Assembly (NCBI GenBank): GCA_020445605.1 | Contig: JAGRGH010000050.1 | Coordinates: forward strand, 42,167 to 106,166 | Length of the DNA stretch: 64,000 nucleotides | From: Chromatiales bacterium | GTDB taxonomy: Bacteria; Pseudomonadota; Gammaproteobacteria; JAGRGH01 | Direction of reading: 5' to 3' | Part shown: in pieces, positions 51,401 through 60,122 of the stretch | How the letters are laid out: every line of letters begins with the position of its first letter | How positions within the stretch are numbered: position 1 is the first letter of the stretch | The notes under the pieces: model-generated | Databases searched by the model: none | Seen by the model: only the letters and a program-made list of their open reading frames with translations | Told to the model about the DNA's origin: nothing | Program-made: the position numbers and the translations under genes

Positions 51401-54255
51401 CGGACATGCAGGTCGAAAAACTGCAAATCGATCTTGAAGAACTCACTGGAAACACCTCGGCAAAGTTCGATCTGAACATCATCTGCATACCGCGCGCCGA
51501 ACAGCACTATCGCGATCGTCGCGACATCACGATGCTGTGGGAATTCAACACGGCACTGTACGACCGCGAAACCATACAGGCACTGTTCGACCGTTACCTG
51601 CGCCTGCTCGATGCGGCCATCGCAACACCGGAGGCGAAACTCGCCGATCTGGCGCTGCTGACCGGACAGGATCAACGACGCAACAGCGCGCTGGTCGAAA
51701 CCACCCGCGCGTACGACGACACGCCACTGGCCGCGCGGTTCGCGGCGCAGGCAGCACGGACCCCTCGCGCAGCATGTCTGATCGACAACGAGATCACGCT
51801 GGATTACGCGACGGTCGATGCGCGATCCAATGCGCTTGCGCACAAGCTGGTTGCGCTCGAGGTTAAGCCTGGAGATTACGTCGGCATCTGCGCCGGTCGC
51901 TCGATCGAAACCGTGATCGCCATTATCGCGGTGCTCAAGTGCGGTGCCGCGTGGGTGCCGCTCGATCCACGCAACCCGGAACCGCGGCTCGGAGATTTAT
52001 GTGCAGCGGCCGGCATCCGGCTGGTGCTGAGCGAAATGCCCCTCACGATCGCCGACCTGCGTGTCGTAGCGTTGGCGCAACTCGGCACGGACGAACTTGC
52101 CGCGCTGCCCCCCGCACAGGCGGCTGCCGCATCCCCGCAATCGATTGCCTACGTCATGTTCACCTCGGGCTCGACCGGCAAACCCAAGGGCGTTTGCGTG
52201 CCGCAGCGCGCGATCTCGCGACTTGTCAGCGCGCAGGACTATGTGCACTTCGGTCCCGATGAACGGTTCATGCTGCTCGCACCGCTGGATTTCGACGCAA
52301 CCACTTTTGAACTCTGGGGCGCGCTGCTGCACGGTGCCGCATGCGTGATCCACAAGCCCGCTGTTCCGGAACTCAAGGAGGTCGGCGCCGCAATCCTGCG
52401 CCACGGCGTTACGACCCTGTGGCTGACCTCGTCGCTGTTCAACCTGGTCGTCGATACAGACCCACAGCTGCTGCGCCCCCTGCGCCAACTCCTGACCGGC
52501 GGAGAGGCCCTGTCCGTGCGGCACGTCCGACGTGCGCGTGCCGCGCTTCCGGCGCTTCGGCTGGTCAACGGCTATGGCCCGACCGAGTCGACCACCTTCG
52601 CATGCTGCCATGTCGTCGGTGATGTGCCGGATGGCGCGCGATCGATTCCGATCGGCCGACCGCTGAACAACACGCGGATTCGACTGCTCGATTCCGACCT
52701 GCGCGAGGTCCCGCCCGGGGCGGTCGGCGAACTCTGCATCGGCGGCGACGGTCTGGCGCGAGGCTATCTCGATGATCCGGCTCGTACGGCCAGCGCGTTT
52801 GTCGATGATCCCGTCGCGCCCGGCCAGCGACTCTATCGAACGGGCGATCTCGCGCGGCTGCAAAACGACGGCACGCTGGATTTCGTCGGCCGTCTTGACG
52901 AGCAGCTCAAGATCCGCGGTTTCCGGATTGAACCCGGAGAGATCGAAGCCACCCTGGAACGCCATCCCGACGTGGATCGCGCCATCGTGCGCCGCGCCAC
53001 CGACACGGCGCTTGGCTGCTGGTTCGTGCCGGCGAACGGAAAGACCGTGACGGGCGACCAGCTTGCGGAGTATCTCCAGTCGAGGCTCCCGCGACACATG
53101 GTGCCGACGCTCTGGGCACCGCTGCTTGCCGTGCCCCTGACACCGAACGGCAAGCTCGATCCAGCGCAACTGCCGGCACCGGTATCGTCCGGCCACGGTG
53201 TCACGTCCGCGCCTGACGAACCCTGGCTGGAAACCGTGCTGTCGATCTGGAACGCCCTGCTTGGGATCGACAACACAGGCGCTGACGATGACTTCTTCGA
53301 GCTTGGTGGCCATTCGCTCCTAGCCATGCGGCTCCTCGCGACCGTGCGCCAGCGCTTCGATCGTGACCTGCCGCTCGCAGATTTCCTGCGACGCCCGACC
53401 CCGCGCGCACTGGCCGTTCAGATTGCCGCCGCTCCGACCGGCTCGCCCTGGTCGCCGATCGTACCCATGCAGGCCGTCAGCGGTCCCGCGCCGATTGTGT
53501 TCGTGCCAGGTGGCAGTGGCGGACAGATCGAACTTGAACGCGTGCACCGCCCACTGGTCGACGCACTGGGACCGGATCAGCCGTTCTACGGCGTACGGGT
53601 TCCCGGCTCGGATGGCGACCGCTACCGGACAGACCTCGCTGAAGTGGCGCGCGAGGTCAACCAACATCTCGACGGATTTGAACAATCCGCCGAAATTGTC
53701 CTGGTCGGATTTTGTATCGGTGGAGCGCTCGCCTACGAGATCGCCCATCAGCGCGAAATCGCCGGGCGGCCGGTCGCGCGCCTCGTGCTGGTCGACTATC
53801 GGCCGCAGCCGTGGCACCGCTGCCTGCGCGCCAGACTCGATCTGCTTCGCCTGCGGCTCAATCGCCTCGGCCGCATCGCGCGCTATTACCTCCGCCGTGC
53901 AAGCACGTCGTTGGTCAAAGCGTCACCATCCCGCTCATCGGCACCGGCCCCGGCGCCAGCAGGCAAGCCGGTCCAGCATGTCGGACTGCGCGCGGTGGAC
54001 TGGTTCGATCACATCCGCATCGCACGCTGTTACCGGAACCTGCCGCTCGGCACGCCGGTGTCGATCATCCTTTCGGATTCATTCGATGCCGATGCGACCA
54101 GGACTCTGTGGGAGCAGACCACTGGCCACGAGGTCGAGACCTGGTCGCTGCCCGGTGACCATGACACCGCGGCGCGACGCTACAACCACGAATTCGCGGC
54201 CGTTCTGAAAGCGCTCTGCGCCCGCGCGTCCGGGAACGATCCGGGCGTCGACTGA
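48496..54255 (+). CDS. Two-module nonribosomal peptide synthetase (A-PCP-C-A-PCP-TE)
   Basis: A 1919-residue NRPS making a dipeptide-derived product. Module 1 lacks a condensation domain (loading): A3 motif at 166, A5 NMYGPTEAT at 310, A10 Lys508, PCP Ser561 (GGNSL). Module 2: C domain HHLIHDG at 744–750, A3 MFTSGSTGKPKG at 1221, A5 NGYGPTEST at 1358, PCP Ser1607 (GGHSL). The thioesterase has Cys1740 in GFCIGG where Ser is usual, with His1889. By eye the specificity residues read D-V-W-S-I-A-M-V-Y and D-A-F-L-L-G-G-T-F; I assign no substrates. No MbtH, phosphopantetheinyl transferase, tailoring or export genes are adjacent. Confidence 0.93.
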   Translation: MPTQTTPSDVERAEPSHSAAATVLEALERVISKHGDRIAITDTVRQLSYRDLWAQSGELAMRLVSAGVMSGDRVGILLPRSAAVIVSIVAIWRAGAAYVPIDPEYPAQRIGFMISDAQLRTVIVDQTTAAHAAVSDVVSLPLEGSTPTVLSDELPQAPAPQSTAYLIYTSGSTGRPKAVEITHANLARLFASATPYFQFGAEDVFSLFHSFSFDVSVWEIWAALIHAARLVVVDFATSRDPRALARLFEHERVSVASQTPSAFYPVAELDAREPRNFALRYLIFAGEALDVPRLRPWLERHGENRPELINMYGPTEATVYATYRRIRLADCSNPESVIGHPLPDLEFLLADEHGAVLSGQAEAEAWIVGPGLARGYWNRPDLTAERFPTLPDGRRAYRTGDRMRRLDNGELVFLGRLDHQIKLRGYRIELGEIEVRLEEHPQVDRAVVMMREDRPGDRRLVAYWTGSGSATSADENELREHLRTRLPEYMVPAHFVRLDSFPLNPNAKLDRAALPLPEGNAESLPATRAGEHHDELAAIWREVLGSAPQSDVTFFSQGGNSLLVMQLIARVEQQLCVELSIARFFGDPTLAGLQSMVERARAGAGPTRVRASTPRPARIPMSFAQQRAWYVQHLDPDNRAYRFPARIDLAGPLDIPALHAALNRIIQRHEIFRTTFETIDGEPSQIIHPAEPIQLEPTAVSESELNAVIHNEIGRPIDLARLPVIRWHLYRLAPERHVLLHIEHHLIHDGWSFARFLHELIGFYREYTGGPASGFDLPPTQFADYALGEREWLETPAAKRELEYWRLRLAGAPGDVSFPLDRPRTSVQTFEGDMLRIRIPDTLADSLRRTSSAHGTTLFMTMLSAFVVLLARHTNRRDLVIGSGLANRRHRSDESVLGMLVNNVALRFELDEDMQFFQLLEAVSDCALEAYDHQSIPFDRVVAEVDPNRDAARNPLFQTMFSFHDSALPDMQVEKLQIDLEELTGNTSAKFDLNIICIPRAEQHYRDRRDITMLWEFNTALYDRETIQALFDRYLRLLDAAIATPEAKLADLALLTGQDQRRNSALVETTRAYDDTPLAARFAAQAARTPRAACLIDNEITLDYATVDARSNALAHKLVALEVKPGDYVGICAGRSIETVIAIIAVLKCGAAWVPLDPRNPEPRLGDLCAAAGIRLVLSEMPLTIADLRVVALAQLGTDELAALPPAQAAAASPQSIAYVMFTSGSTGKPKGVCVPQRAISRLVSAQDYVHFGPDERFMLLAPLDFDATTFELWGALLHGAACVIHKPAVPELKEVGAAILRHGVTTLWLTSSLFNLVVDTDPQLLRPLRQLLTGGEALSVRHVRRARAALPALRLVNGYGPTESTTFACCHVVGDVPDGARSIPIGRPLNNTRIRLLDSDLREVPPGAVGELCIGGDGLARGYLDDPARTASAFVDDPVAPGQRLYRTGDLARLQNDGTLDFVGRLDEQLKIRGFRIEPGEIEATLERHPDVDRAIVRRATDTALGCWFVPANGKTVTGDQLAEYLQSRLPRHMVPTLWAPLLAVPLTPNGKLDPAQLPAPVSSGHGVTSAPDEPWLETVLSIWNALLGIDNTGADDDFFELGGHSLLAMRLLATVRQRFDRDLPLADFLRRPTPRALAVQIAAAPTGSPWSPIVPMQAVSGPAPIVFVPGGSGGQIELERVHRPLVDALGPDQPFYGVRVPGSDGDRYRTDLAEVAREVNQHLDGFEQSAEIVLVGFCIGGALAYEIAHQREIAGRPVARLVLVDYRPQPWHRCLRARLDLLRLRLNRLGRIARYYLRRASTSLVKASPSRSSAPAPAPAGKPVQHVGLRAVDWFDHIRIARCYRNLPLGTPVSIILSDSFDADATRTLWEQTTGHEVETWSLPGDHDTAARRYNHEFAAVLKALCARASGNDPGVD

Positions 54256-54268
54256 CGCCCTGCTCCAG

Positions 54269-54751
54269 CTACTCGAACTCGCGAGCCCGACGGCGCGCCG
54301 CTTCCGCGCCACGCCCGTCACCCCGCGCCTCGCGCGCGGCGGCGATCAGCCTCCAGCCCTGCGCAAGACTGGCGCGATCCGACCCCGCCAGCGCGTTCGC
54401 CTTCGCGGCAAACTGCTCGGCGCGCTCGGCGTAACCCTGTTCGAGGCGCAGCGAGGCAAGCTCCAGCCACAGACCGGCGTCATTCGGGGCGATGCCGAGC
54501 GCGCGTTCGAGCACCGAAGCGGCGGATTCCAGTCGGCCGGCCGCGCGTTCCGAGCGCGCCCTAACGTAGAGAGCCTGTGCCGCCGGCGTGCGGGCTGGCT
54601 TGGTCTCGACCGGCCGTACCGGCGCAACGGCCGCGGGCTCGCCCGGTCCATCGTCGCCCGGAGCGGGCCCATCCACCGGGCCCGGACCGCTGGTGCAACC
54701 CGCCAGCACGATCGCCAGCGCAAGCAAGGGCCAAGGGCTGTTTCGTCTCAT
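54269..54751 (-). CDS. TPR lipoprotein, LpoP-like activator of PBP1b
   Basis: A 160-residue predicted lipoprotein: lipobox LAGC at about residue 18, a Pro/Gly/Asp-rich linker (about 20–60), then TPR helices (AAQALYVRARSERAAGRLES; GLWLELASLRLEQGYAERAE). It is translationally coupled to mrcB (four-base overlap). In Pseudomonas, a TPR lipoprotein called LpoP activates PBP1b and is known to be encoded beside the PBP1b gene in many bacteria; gene order, lipobox and TPR fold match here. An unrelated TPR lipoprotein remains possible. Convergent with the NRPS (14 bases between stops). Confidence 0.65.
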   Translation of the reverse strand: MRRNSPWPLLALAIVLAGCTSGPGPVDGPAPGDDGPGEPAAVAPVRPVETKPARTPAAQALYVRARSERAAGRLESAASVLERALGIAPNDAGLWLELASLRLEQGYAERAEQFAAKANALAGSDRASLAQGWRLIAAAREARGDGRGAEAARRRAREFE

Positions 54752-57141
54752 GGATCACCCCGATCGCCGGCGCCGAACAGACCGCCGAACCAGTCGCGCA
54801 CGGATTCGAACGTTCCGCCGTTTTCATTGCCACAGTTCAGGCGGTCGGGAAACCGGCTGCCGCTGAGGAACGGCAACCGGGTCGCATCGTCGCAACCCGC
54901 GGGTGTGCCCGCGGCTGCATCTAGATCGACCCAGTGCCACTCGATCCCGACCGGTTCGGCCAGCGCCAAGGGCTGCGGTTCGAGTCGTGTCATGAGATCC
55001 AGCCATAGCGGCAGCGCCGCACTGGCGCCGCCCAGATGAATCGGTGCGTTGTCGTCACGACCGACCCACGCCACCGCGACCAGGTCGCCGGTAAACCCCG
55101 CGAACCAGCTGTCGCGCAGATCGTCGGTGGTGCCGGTCTTGCCGGCCGCGTCGATGCCGGGCAGGCGTGCGGCAACGGCACCCGCCGTACCCTCGCGGGC
55201 GACCGCCTGCAGGGCCGTGTCAATCAGATACACGGCCGGCGCCGAAACCCCCTGCTCGACCTGCAGGGCAAAACGCTCCAGCGGCTTTCCATCGGCATCG
55301 ACGACCGCGGTGATCGTCCGCGGCGGCGCATGAAAGCCGCCGTTGGCGAGCGTCTGGTAGATCGTTGCGACCTCGAGCGGCGACATCTCGACCGCGCCGA
55401 GCAGTAAGGACGGATACGCCGGCGGCCGGCGCGTGAGCCCGAGTTCCATGAGCGTGTCGACCACCGCATCCACGCCGACGTCGAGTCCGAGCCGCGCGGT
55501 CGCACCGTTCAGGGATTGCGCGAGGGCCTGGATCAGCGGCACCGGGCCGTGCCACTGGTGATCGGCGTTCGCGGGCGCCCAGACGCTGCCATTCGGCATG
55601 GCCAGTTCCACCGGGCCGTCCTCGATGCGCGTCGCAAGCGTGTAGTGGTCCGGACGGCGCAAGGCCGTGAGGTACACCGCGGGCTTGATCAGCGAGCCGA
55701 TCGGGCGACGCGCCTCCAGCGCACGGTTGAAGCCGGCCGCGTCCGGCGAACGGTCGCCGACCATCGCGAGGATCTCGCCGGTCGCCGGCTGCATGACGAC
55801 CACCGCCGCCTGGAGATCGGCGACCGACGGTGAGCGTTCCAGCCGGGCCAGCCGACTGGTGGCCGCGGTCTGCGCCGCCGCCTGCACGCGCGGGTCAAAG
55901 GTGGTGAAGATTCGCAGGCCCTTCGAGCGCAGATCGGCCTCGCGGTACTGTGTCGCGAGCTGCTGGCGCACCAGGTCCACGAACGCCGGCGCGGTGGCCG
56001 TGGACCCGGCCCTCGGCTGCACACCGAGCCCGCGCGCACGAATGGCCGCCAGCGCCGCCGGCTCCAGCCGGCCCAGCTCCACGAGCTGGGCGGCGATACG
56101 ATCGCGCCGGGCGCGGGCGCGATCCGGATGTCGACGCGGGTTGTAATAAGACGCGCCGCGCACCAACGCGGTCAGGGTCAGCAGTTCCGACGGACCCAGC
56201 TGATCGAGCGCGCGGCCGAAGTAGAACCGCGACGCCAGGCCAAAACCGTGGATGGCGCGGCGACCGTCCTGCCCCAGATAGACCTCGTTGAGATACGCCT
56301 CGAGGATCTCGTCCTTGCTGTAGTGCAGCTCCAGCAGCACGGCCATGACCGCCTCGTTGGCCTTGCGCCAGAGCGTGCGGCCATCGTCGAGATACAGGTT
56401 CTTGACGAGCTGCTGGGTCAGCGTGCTGCCGCCCTGCACCACGTGGCCGGCGCGCAGGTTGGCCCAGGCCGCGCGGGCGATGGCGCCGAAATCGAGCCCG
56501 AAGTGACCGCGAAAATCCCGGTCCTCGGAGGCGATCAGCGCGTCGATCAGCAGCTGCGGCACCGCCCCGAGCGCAACCAGTTCGCGGTCCTCGCCGGCAA
56601 GCGGGATGATCGACGCGATGACCGGCGGATCGACCCGCGCGATCGGGATCTCGTCCCCGGCGGCATCGCGCAGGCTCGTGACCCGTCCGCCGTCGAACCC
56701 GACCCGCACGTGCAGCGCGGGTTCGGGCCCGTCCCAGTACTCGAACGGCCGCAGATGCACTTCGACCCGATCGCCGTCCGAGCGGAAACGACCCGGCCCG
56801 GCGTGCGGTGGGCCCGGCGTGTAGCCGGCATCGCGCAGGGCCGTGACCAGGGCCTCGGAACCGAGCCGCTGGCCGACGAACAATTCCAGCGGTCGGGCGT
56901 GCACCCGGGCCGGCAGGGCCCAGCGCTGGCCCTCGAACCGGTGGCGCACCTGTAGATCGAGGATCACGGTCCACAGCAGACCCAGTGCCAGGCCGAGCAG
57001 CAGGCCGTTGCGAATCCAGCGCCCGGCTCGAGACCGGCGAGTCGCCGGCCGACCGGCGACTTTCGACCGTTTCGGTGCCGAGCGGGCTCGGCTGCGTTTG
57101 GGCGCGGTCTTGCGCGGGACAGGGCGTCTTTTCGCGGTCAC
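54748..57141 (-). CDS. mrcB: Bifunctional penicillin-binding protein 1B
   Basis: A 797-residue class A PBP that polymerises and cross-links peptidoglycan. Basic cytosolic tail (1–40), transmembrane helix (about 45–63), UB2H domain, glycosyltransferase-51 domain with catalytic Glu206 (SEDRDFRGHFGLD) and GGSTLTQQLVKNLYL, then a transpeptidase domain with Ser483 in SLIK, SLN, and AGKTGTTDD near 670. The start is GTG at 57141. It is co-translated with the LpoP-like lipoprotein, its probable activator. All active-site motifs are intact. Confidence 0.94.
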   Translation of the reverse strand: MTAKRRPVPRKTAPKRSRARSAPKRSKVAGRPATRRSRAGRWIRNGLLLGLALGLLWTVILDLQVRHRFEGQRWALPARVHARPLELFVGQRLGSEALVTALRDAGYTPGPPHAGPGRFRSDGDRVEVHLRPFEYWDGPEPALHVRVGFDGGRVTSLRDAAGDEIPIARVDPPVIASIIPLAGEDRELVALGAVPQLLIDALIASEDRDFRGHFGLDFGAIARAAWANLRAGHVVQGGSTLTQQLVKNLYLDDGRTLWRKANEAVMAVLLELHYSKDEILEAYLNEVYLGQDGRRAIHGFGLASRFYFGRALDQLGPSELLTLTALVRGASYYNPRRHPDRARARRDRIAAQLVELGRLEPAALAAIRARGLGVQPRAGSTATAPAFVDLVRQQLATQYREADLRSKGLRIFTTFDPRVQAAAQTAATSRLARLERSPSVADLQAAVVVMQPATGEILAMVGDRSPDAAGFNRALEARRPIGSLIKPAVYLTALRRPDHYTLATRIEDGPVELAMPNGSVWAPANADHQWHGPVPLIQALAQSLNGATARLGLDVGVDAVVDTLMELGLTRRPPAYPSLLLGAVEMSPLEVATIYQTLANGGFHAPPRTITAVVDADGKPLERFALQVEQGVSAPAVYLIDTALQAVAREGTAGAVAARLPGIDAAGKTGTTDDLRDSWFAGFTGDLVAVAWVGRDDNAPIHLGGASAALPLWLDLMTRLEPQPLALAEPVGIEWHWVDLDAAAGTPAGCDDATRLPFLSGSRFPDRLNCGNENGGTFESVRDWFGGLFGAGDRGDP

Positions 57142-57191
57142 TCGGGGAATCGGAACAGGAACGGGTCGGGAACTTAATCAGTATTTTGTAA

Positions 57192-57197
57192 TATAAT
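57192..57197 (+). promoter_or_regulatory. Consensus -10 box TATAAT
   Basis: A perfect TATAAT sits in a short A+T-rich island between mrcB and the rightward membrane-protein gene. It overlaps the first possible ATG of that gene (57196), which argues that translation starts at the later in-frame ATG (57229). No convincing -35 hexamer is seen 17 bases upstream. Confidence 0.5.
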
Positions 57198-57228
57198 GAT
57201 CGAATCTCCGCGCGCCGGGCAATCGACC

Positions 57229-58317
57229 ATGGGTCAGACCCTCGAACATCTCGCGCCGCCACCGCGTTTTTCGCGGCTGCGCATGCGAATGCTGATCCTG
57301 CTCGGCAGCATCGCAATCGTGCTCGCGAACTCCTACAGCCTGTTGATCACCAATCACGGACTGTTGCTCTCGCACATCTTCCCCGAACTGCATTTCTTCG
57401 ACCGCGTGCTGCCCGAGACCTGGGCGACCTTCATGTTCGCGACCGTGCTGCAGCTGGGCATCATGGTGCTCTATTTCACGGTCGCGGTTGCACGCGCGGG
57501 TCACAAAAGCTACGTGCTGCCGTTTCTGATCGTGCTGGTGGCGATTTCGTTCTATTTCGGCTACCTGTCCGTGCACTCGAACGCACGTGGCGCGGCGTAC
57601 GTCAGCGCGATCGAGCAGCGGATCGACGGCGCCGAATCGGCGATCCAGGGCGAACTCGACCACATGGCCGCGGACGTCGGCGCCACCCTGCAAAGCTACC
57701 GTGCGCTGGCCGAGGACGCACGCAAGGGCCAGGACAAGTCCGGTCTCGCCGGCTGCGGTCCGATCTGTCAGGGCTATTACGAGGCCAAGGACCGCGTCGC
57801 CCGCAGCTTTTCGCACCTGCTCGAACCGCCGCACGCCAGCATCGCGAGCCGCGAGGCCGCCGTCGAACAGCGCTGGGCCACGCTCGGGCGCCTGTACGCC
57901 GGCTATCGCGAGCGGCGGGCCGAATACAGCCGCTTCCTCGCCTCTGAACAGCGACCCGACGAGCGCGACGCAGCGGCCGCATCGATCGACACCGAAGTCG
58001 CCGCGCTCGACCGCATCTTCGAGACCGGCCGCACCGACCGGCTGAGCCTGACCTCCGACAGCCTCGGCGCCATCCGCCAGGATCGCGAGGTCATGGTCAG
58101 CGCGCTGATCTCCATCCTGCCCGATGTGATCAACCTCGCCATGGCGCTGGCCCTGATCGCATTGCGTCGGACCATCGCGCCTAGGCTGCCCAAATCACGG
58201 CTGCCGCGCCGGCGCCAGCCCCCGCAGCTCGCGCCGCTGCGCCAGGAACCGTTTCTTTCGCCGCTGCCGGCGCTGGAATCACCCGAGGTCATGCGCGCGC
58301 GCAACGCCGCGCGCTGA
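57229..58317 (+). CDS. Unrecognised membrane protein: TM segments, long coiled coil, TM segment
   Basis: A 362-residue protein I do not recognise. Three N-terminal hydrophobic segments (LILLGSIAIVLANSYSLLI; TFMFATVLQLGIMVLYFTVA; VLPFLIVLVAISFYFGYLSV) are followed by about 170 mainly helical, charged residues with a CGPIC pair, then one more transmembrane helix (SILPDVINLAMALALIAL) and a basic Pro-rich tail. Topology resembles DUF4407-like TM/coil/TM proteins, but this is not an assignment. The start at 57229 is preferred to 57196 because a -10 box covers the earlier ATG. It stands alone between divergent mrcB and a convergent NUDIX gene. Confidence 0.7.
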   Translation: MGQTLEHLAPPPRFSRLRMRMLILLGSIAIVLANSYSLLITNHGLLLSHIFPELHFFDRVLPETWATFMFATVLQLGIMVLYFTVAVARAGHKSYVLPFLIVLVAISFYFGYLSVHSNARGAAYVSAIEQRIDGAESAIQGELDHMAADVGATLQSYRALAEDARKGQDKSGLAGCGPICQGYYEAKDRVARSFSHLLEPPHASIASREAAVEQRWATLGRLYAGYRERRAEYSRFLASEQRPDERDAAAASIDTEVAALDRIFETGRTDRLSLTSDSLGAIRQDREVMVSALISILPDVINLAMALALIALRRTIAPRLPKSRLPRRRQPPQLAPLRQEPFLSPLPALESPEVMRARNAAR

Positions 58318-58335
58318 GAAACCGGATCGACCCGG

Positions 58336-58773
58336 TCAGGTCCGCAGCGGCGCCGGCCGCTGGCGGATCAGCCACTTGCGGTAGTCGGCCAGGATCAGCG
58401 CATGGTCGAAGGCGAGCGGCACATCCACGGCCAGCGGATCGAGCACGCGCACGGCGCGCGCGTCGTCGGCGGCCACCGGCGCACCCGTGGCATCGGCGAT
58501 ATAGACGGCACTGACCGTGTGGCCGCGCGGGTCGCGATCCGGCGCCGAGTACACGCCGAGCAGCACGACCAGCGTCACATTGAGCCCGGTCTCCTCACGG
58601 GCCTCGCGAATCGCCGCCTGCTCCACCCGCTCGCCGACATCGACGAACCCACCGGGCAGCGCCCAGCCGGGCGGCGGATTGCGCCGCTCGATCAGCACGA
58701 CCGGCAACCCGGGGCGATCGACCAGGCGAATGATCGTGTCGACCGTCAGCGGCGGTGTGACAGGCGCAGGCAA
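58336..58773 (-). CDS. NUDIX hydrolase, ADP-ribose pyrophosphatase-like
   Basis: A 145-residue cytosolic hydrolase with an intact Nudix box [18 protein letters not shown] followed by REETGL. The N-terminal strand region ([18 protein letters not shown]) and overall length resemble small ADP-ribose or nucleoside-diphosphate-sugar pyrophosphatases. Substrate cannot be fixed from sequence. Its family differs from the CoA-type NUDIX protein at 19.2 kb. It follows the ankyrin gene by 18 bases on the same strand and may be co-transcribed with it. Confidence 0.9.
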   Translation of the reverse strand: MPAPVTPPLTVDTIIRLVDRPGLPVVLIERRNPPPGWALPGGFVDVGERVEQAAIREAREETGLNVTLVVLLGVYSAPDRDPRGHTVSAVYIADATGAPVAADDARAVRVLDPLAVDVPLAFDHALILADYRKWLIRQRPAPLRT

Positions 58774-58791
58774 AGTTGTCGGGCGCGAGGT

Positions 58792-60084
58792 CTAGCGCTG
58801 AGGCAGCAGGCTGTACTGAATGGAAGTCTGGTTGCCGAGTCCGCGGGCCAGCGAAACCTGCACTTCCAGCGTCCAGCCCGAGCGTGTGAAGCGCATGTGC
58901 CGGAGCTCCGGATTCTGCGCGACAAGCCCTCCGCTCCAGCCGGCCCCCTCCAGCAGGCGCAGCGTTTCCTCGCCGACCGCGGGTACCGGATCGGACGTGA
59001 CATAGATCGCGATCGCGTCCTGCTCGAACATCGCGTTCGCGCCTGCGTAACGCGGCAGGCTCGGCACATGCGGCGCTGTACCGGCGGGCTGAGCCGCAAG
59101 CTTCGCGATTGTCGCCGTGGCCGGAGCGGCCGGTGACGCATCGCCGTCCACCGCACCATGACGCTTCAGCAGGGCCTCCAGATCCGTCTGGCCGGTATCA
59201 CGGGCGAAACCGAGCGGTGTCTGGCCGTCGGAGCGCGGCCGGTTCGCATCCGCACCCGCTTCCAGAAAGGCCTCCACCAGATCCGGCCGCCCCTCGTTCA
59301 TGATCGAAAACAGCAGGGGTTCGTCGAACCGGTCGGTGATGTTCGGATCGGCACCGGCCTTGAACAACTGCCTGGCCAATGCCAGGTCGGCCACGGCTTC
59401 GTGCAGCGGACGGCGTCCCGACTCGTTCGCAACATTCGGGTCCGCGCCGGCTTCCAGGAGCATCTTCAGCAGCTGGGCGTCCTGATTCTCGATCGCGAAC
59501 AGCAATGGCGTGGAATACGGGCTGCCCTGATTCAGGTCCACACCGTGCTTCGCGAGCAGCGCGACGATCTCATTCCTGCGCTCCCCGAAATTCTGTAACG
59601 TCTTGAACAGGGGCGACAGGCCATCGGCGTCCTTTGCGTTGAAATCCGCGCCCGCATCCAGAACCGCGGCAACGATCGCGGGGTCATCCGTCTCGACGGC
59701 CAGATGGGCCAGCGTGCGGCCGTACACGTCGGCCCCCTGCGTGCTCGCACCCGAATCCAGCAGCAGCTTCACCACGTCTTTTTTCTGCGTCTCGACGGCA
59801 CGCATCACGGGCGTGTGACCGATCGCATCCACGGCATTCGGGTTCGCGCCAGCCGCGAGCAGCTCGCGCACGGCATTGACATTGCCGCTTTGCGCGGCCC
59901 AGCCGAGCATGCTGCGCTGGTTCTGCTGGTGATTGGCGTTCGCACCCTTCTTGATCAGCGCCTCGACCTCGCCGCGATTGCTGAAAATCGCCGCCCGATA
60001 CAGCCTGTCGTCCACCTCCGCGGCGCCAGCGACTGCCGTCTTGGCCAGCAACAGCACGGCCATGGCATTCATGATTTTCCGCAT
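58792..60084 (-). CDS. Exported ankyrin-repeat protein
   Basis: A 430-residue protein with a signal peptide (NAMAVLLLAKTAVAGAAE, cleavage near residue 21) and about eight ankyrin repeats (residues 27–310), for example LLAAGANPNAVDAIGHTPVM and LLEAGADPNVANESGRRPLH. A C-terminal region of about 110 residues (AIYVTSDPVPAVGEETLRLL onward) is not ankyrin and is not recognised. Periplasmic ankyrin proteins usually mediate protein contacts. The ATG at 60084 (MRKIMNAM) begins the signal peptide; a longer frame is rejected. A second exported ankyrin protein is encoded 38 bases upstream. Confidence 0.88.
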   Translation of the reverse strand: MRKIMNAMAVLLLAKTAVAGAAEVDDRLYRAAIFSNRGEVEALIKKGANANHQQNQRSMLGWAAQSGNVNAVRELLAAGANPNAVDAIGHTPVMRAVETQKKDVVKLLLDSGASTQGADVYGRTLAHLAVETDDPAIVAAVLDAGADFNAKDADGLSPLFKTLQNFGERRNEIVALLAKHGVDLNQGSPYSTPLLFAIENQDAQLLKMLLEAGADPNVANESGRRPLHEAVADLALARQLFKAGADPNITDRFDEPLLFSIMNEGRPDLVEAFLEAGADANRPRSDGQTPLGFARDTGQTDLEALLKRHGAVDGDASPAAPATATIAKLAAQPAGTAPHVPSLPRYAGANAMFEQDAIAIYVTSDPVPAVGEETLRLLEGAGWSGGLVAQNPELRHMRFTRSGWTLEVQVSLARGLGNQTSIQYSLLPQR

Positions 60085-60122
60085 GGTTTTACTCCCGCTT
60101 TCCCGGTGGGTGATCCTGAAGC

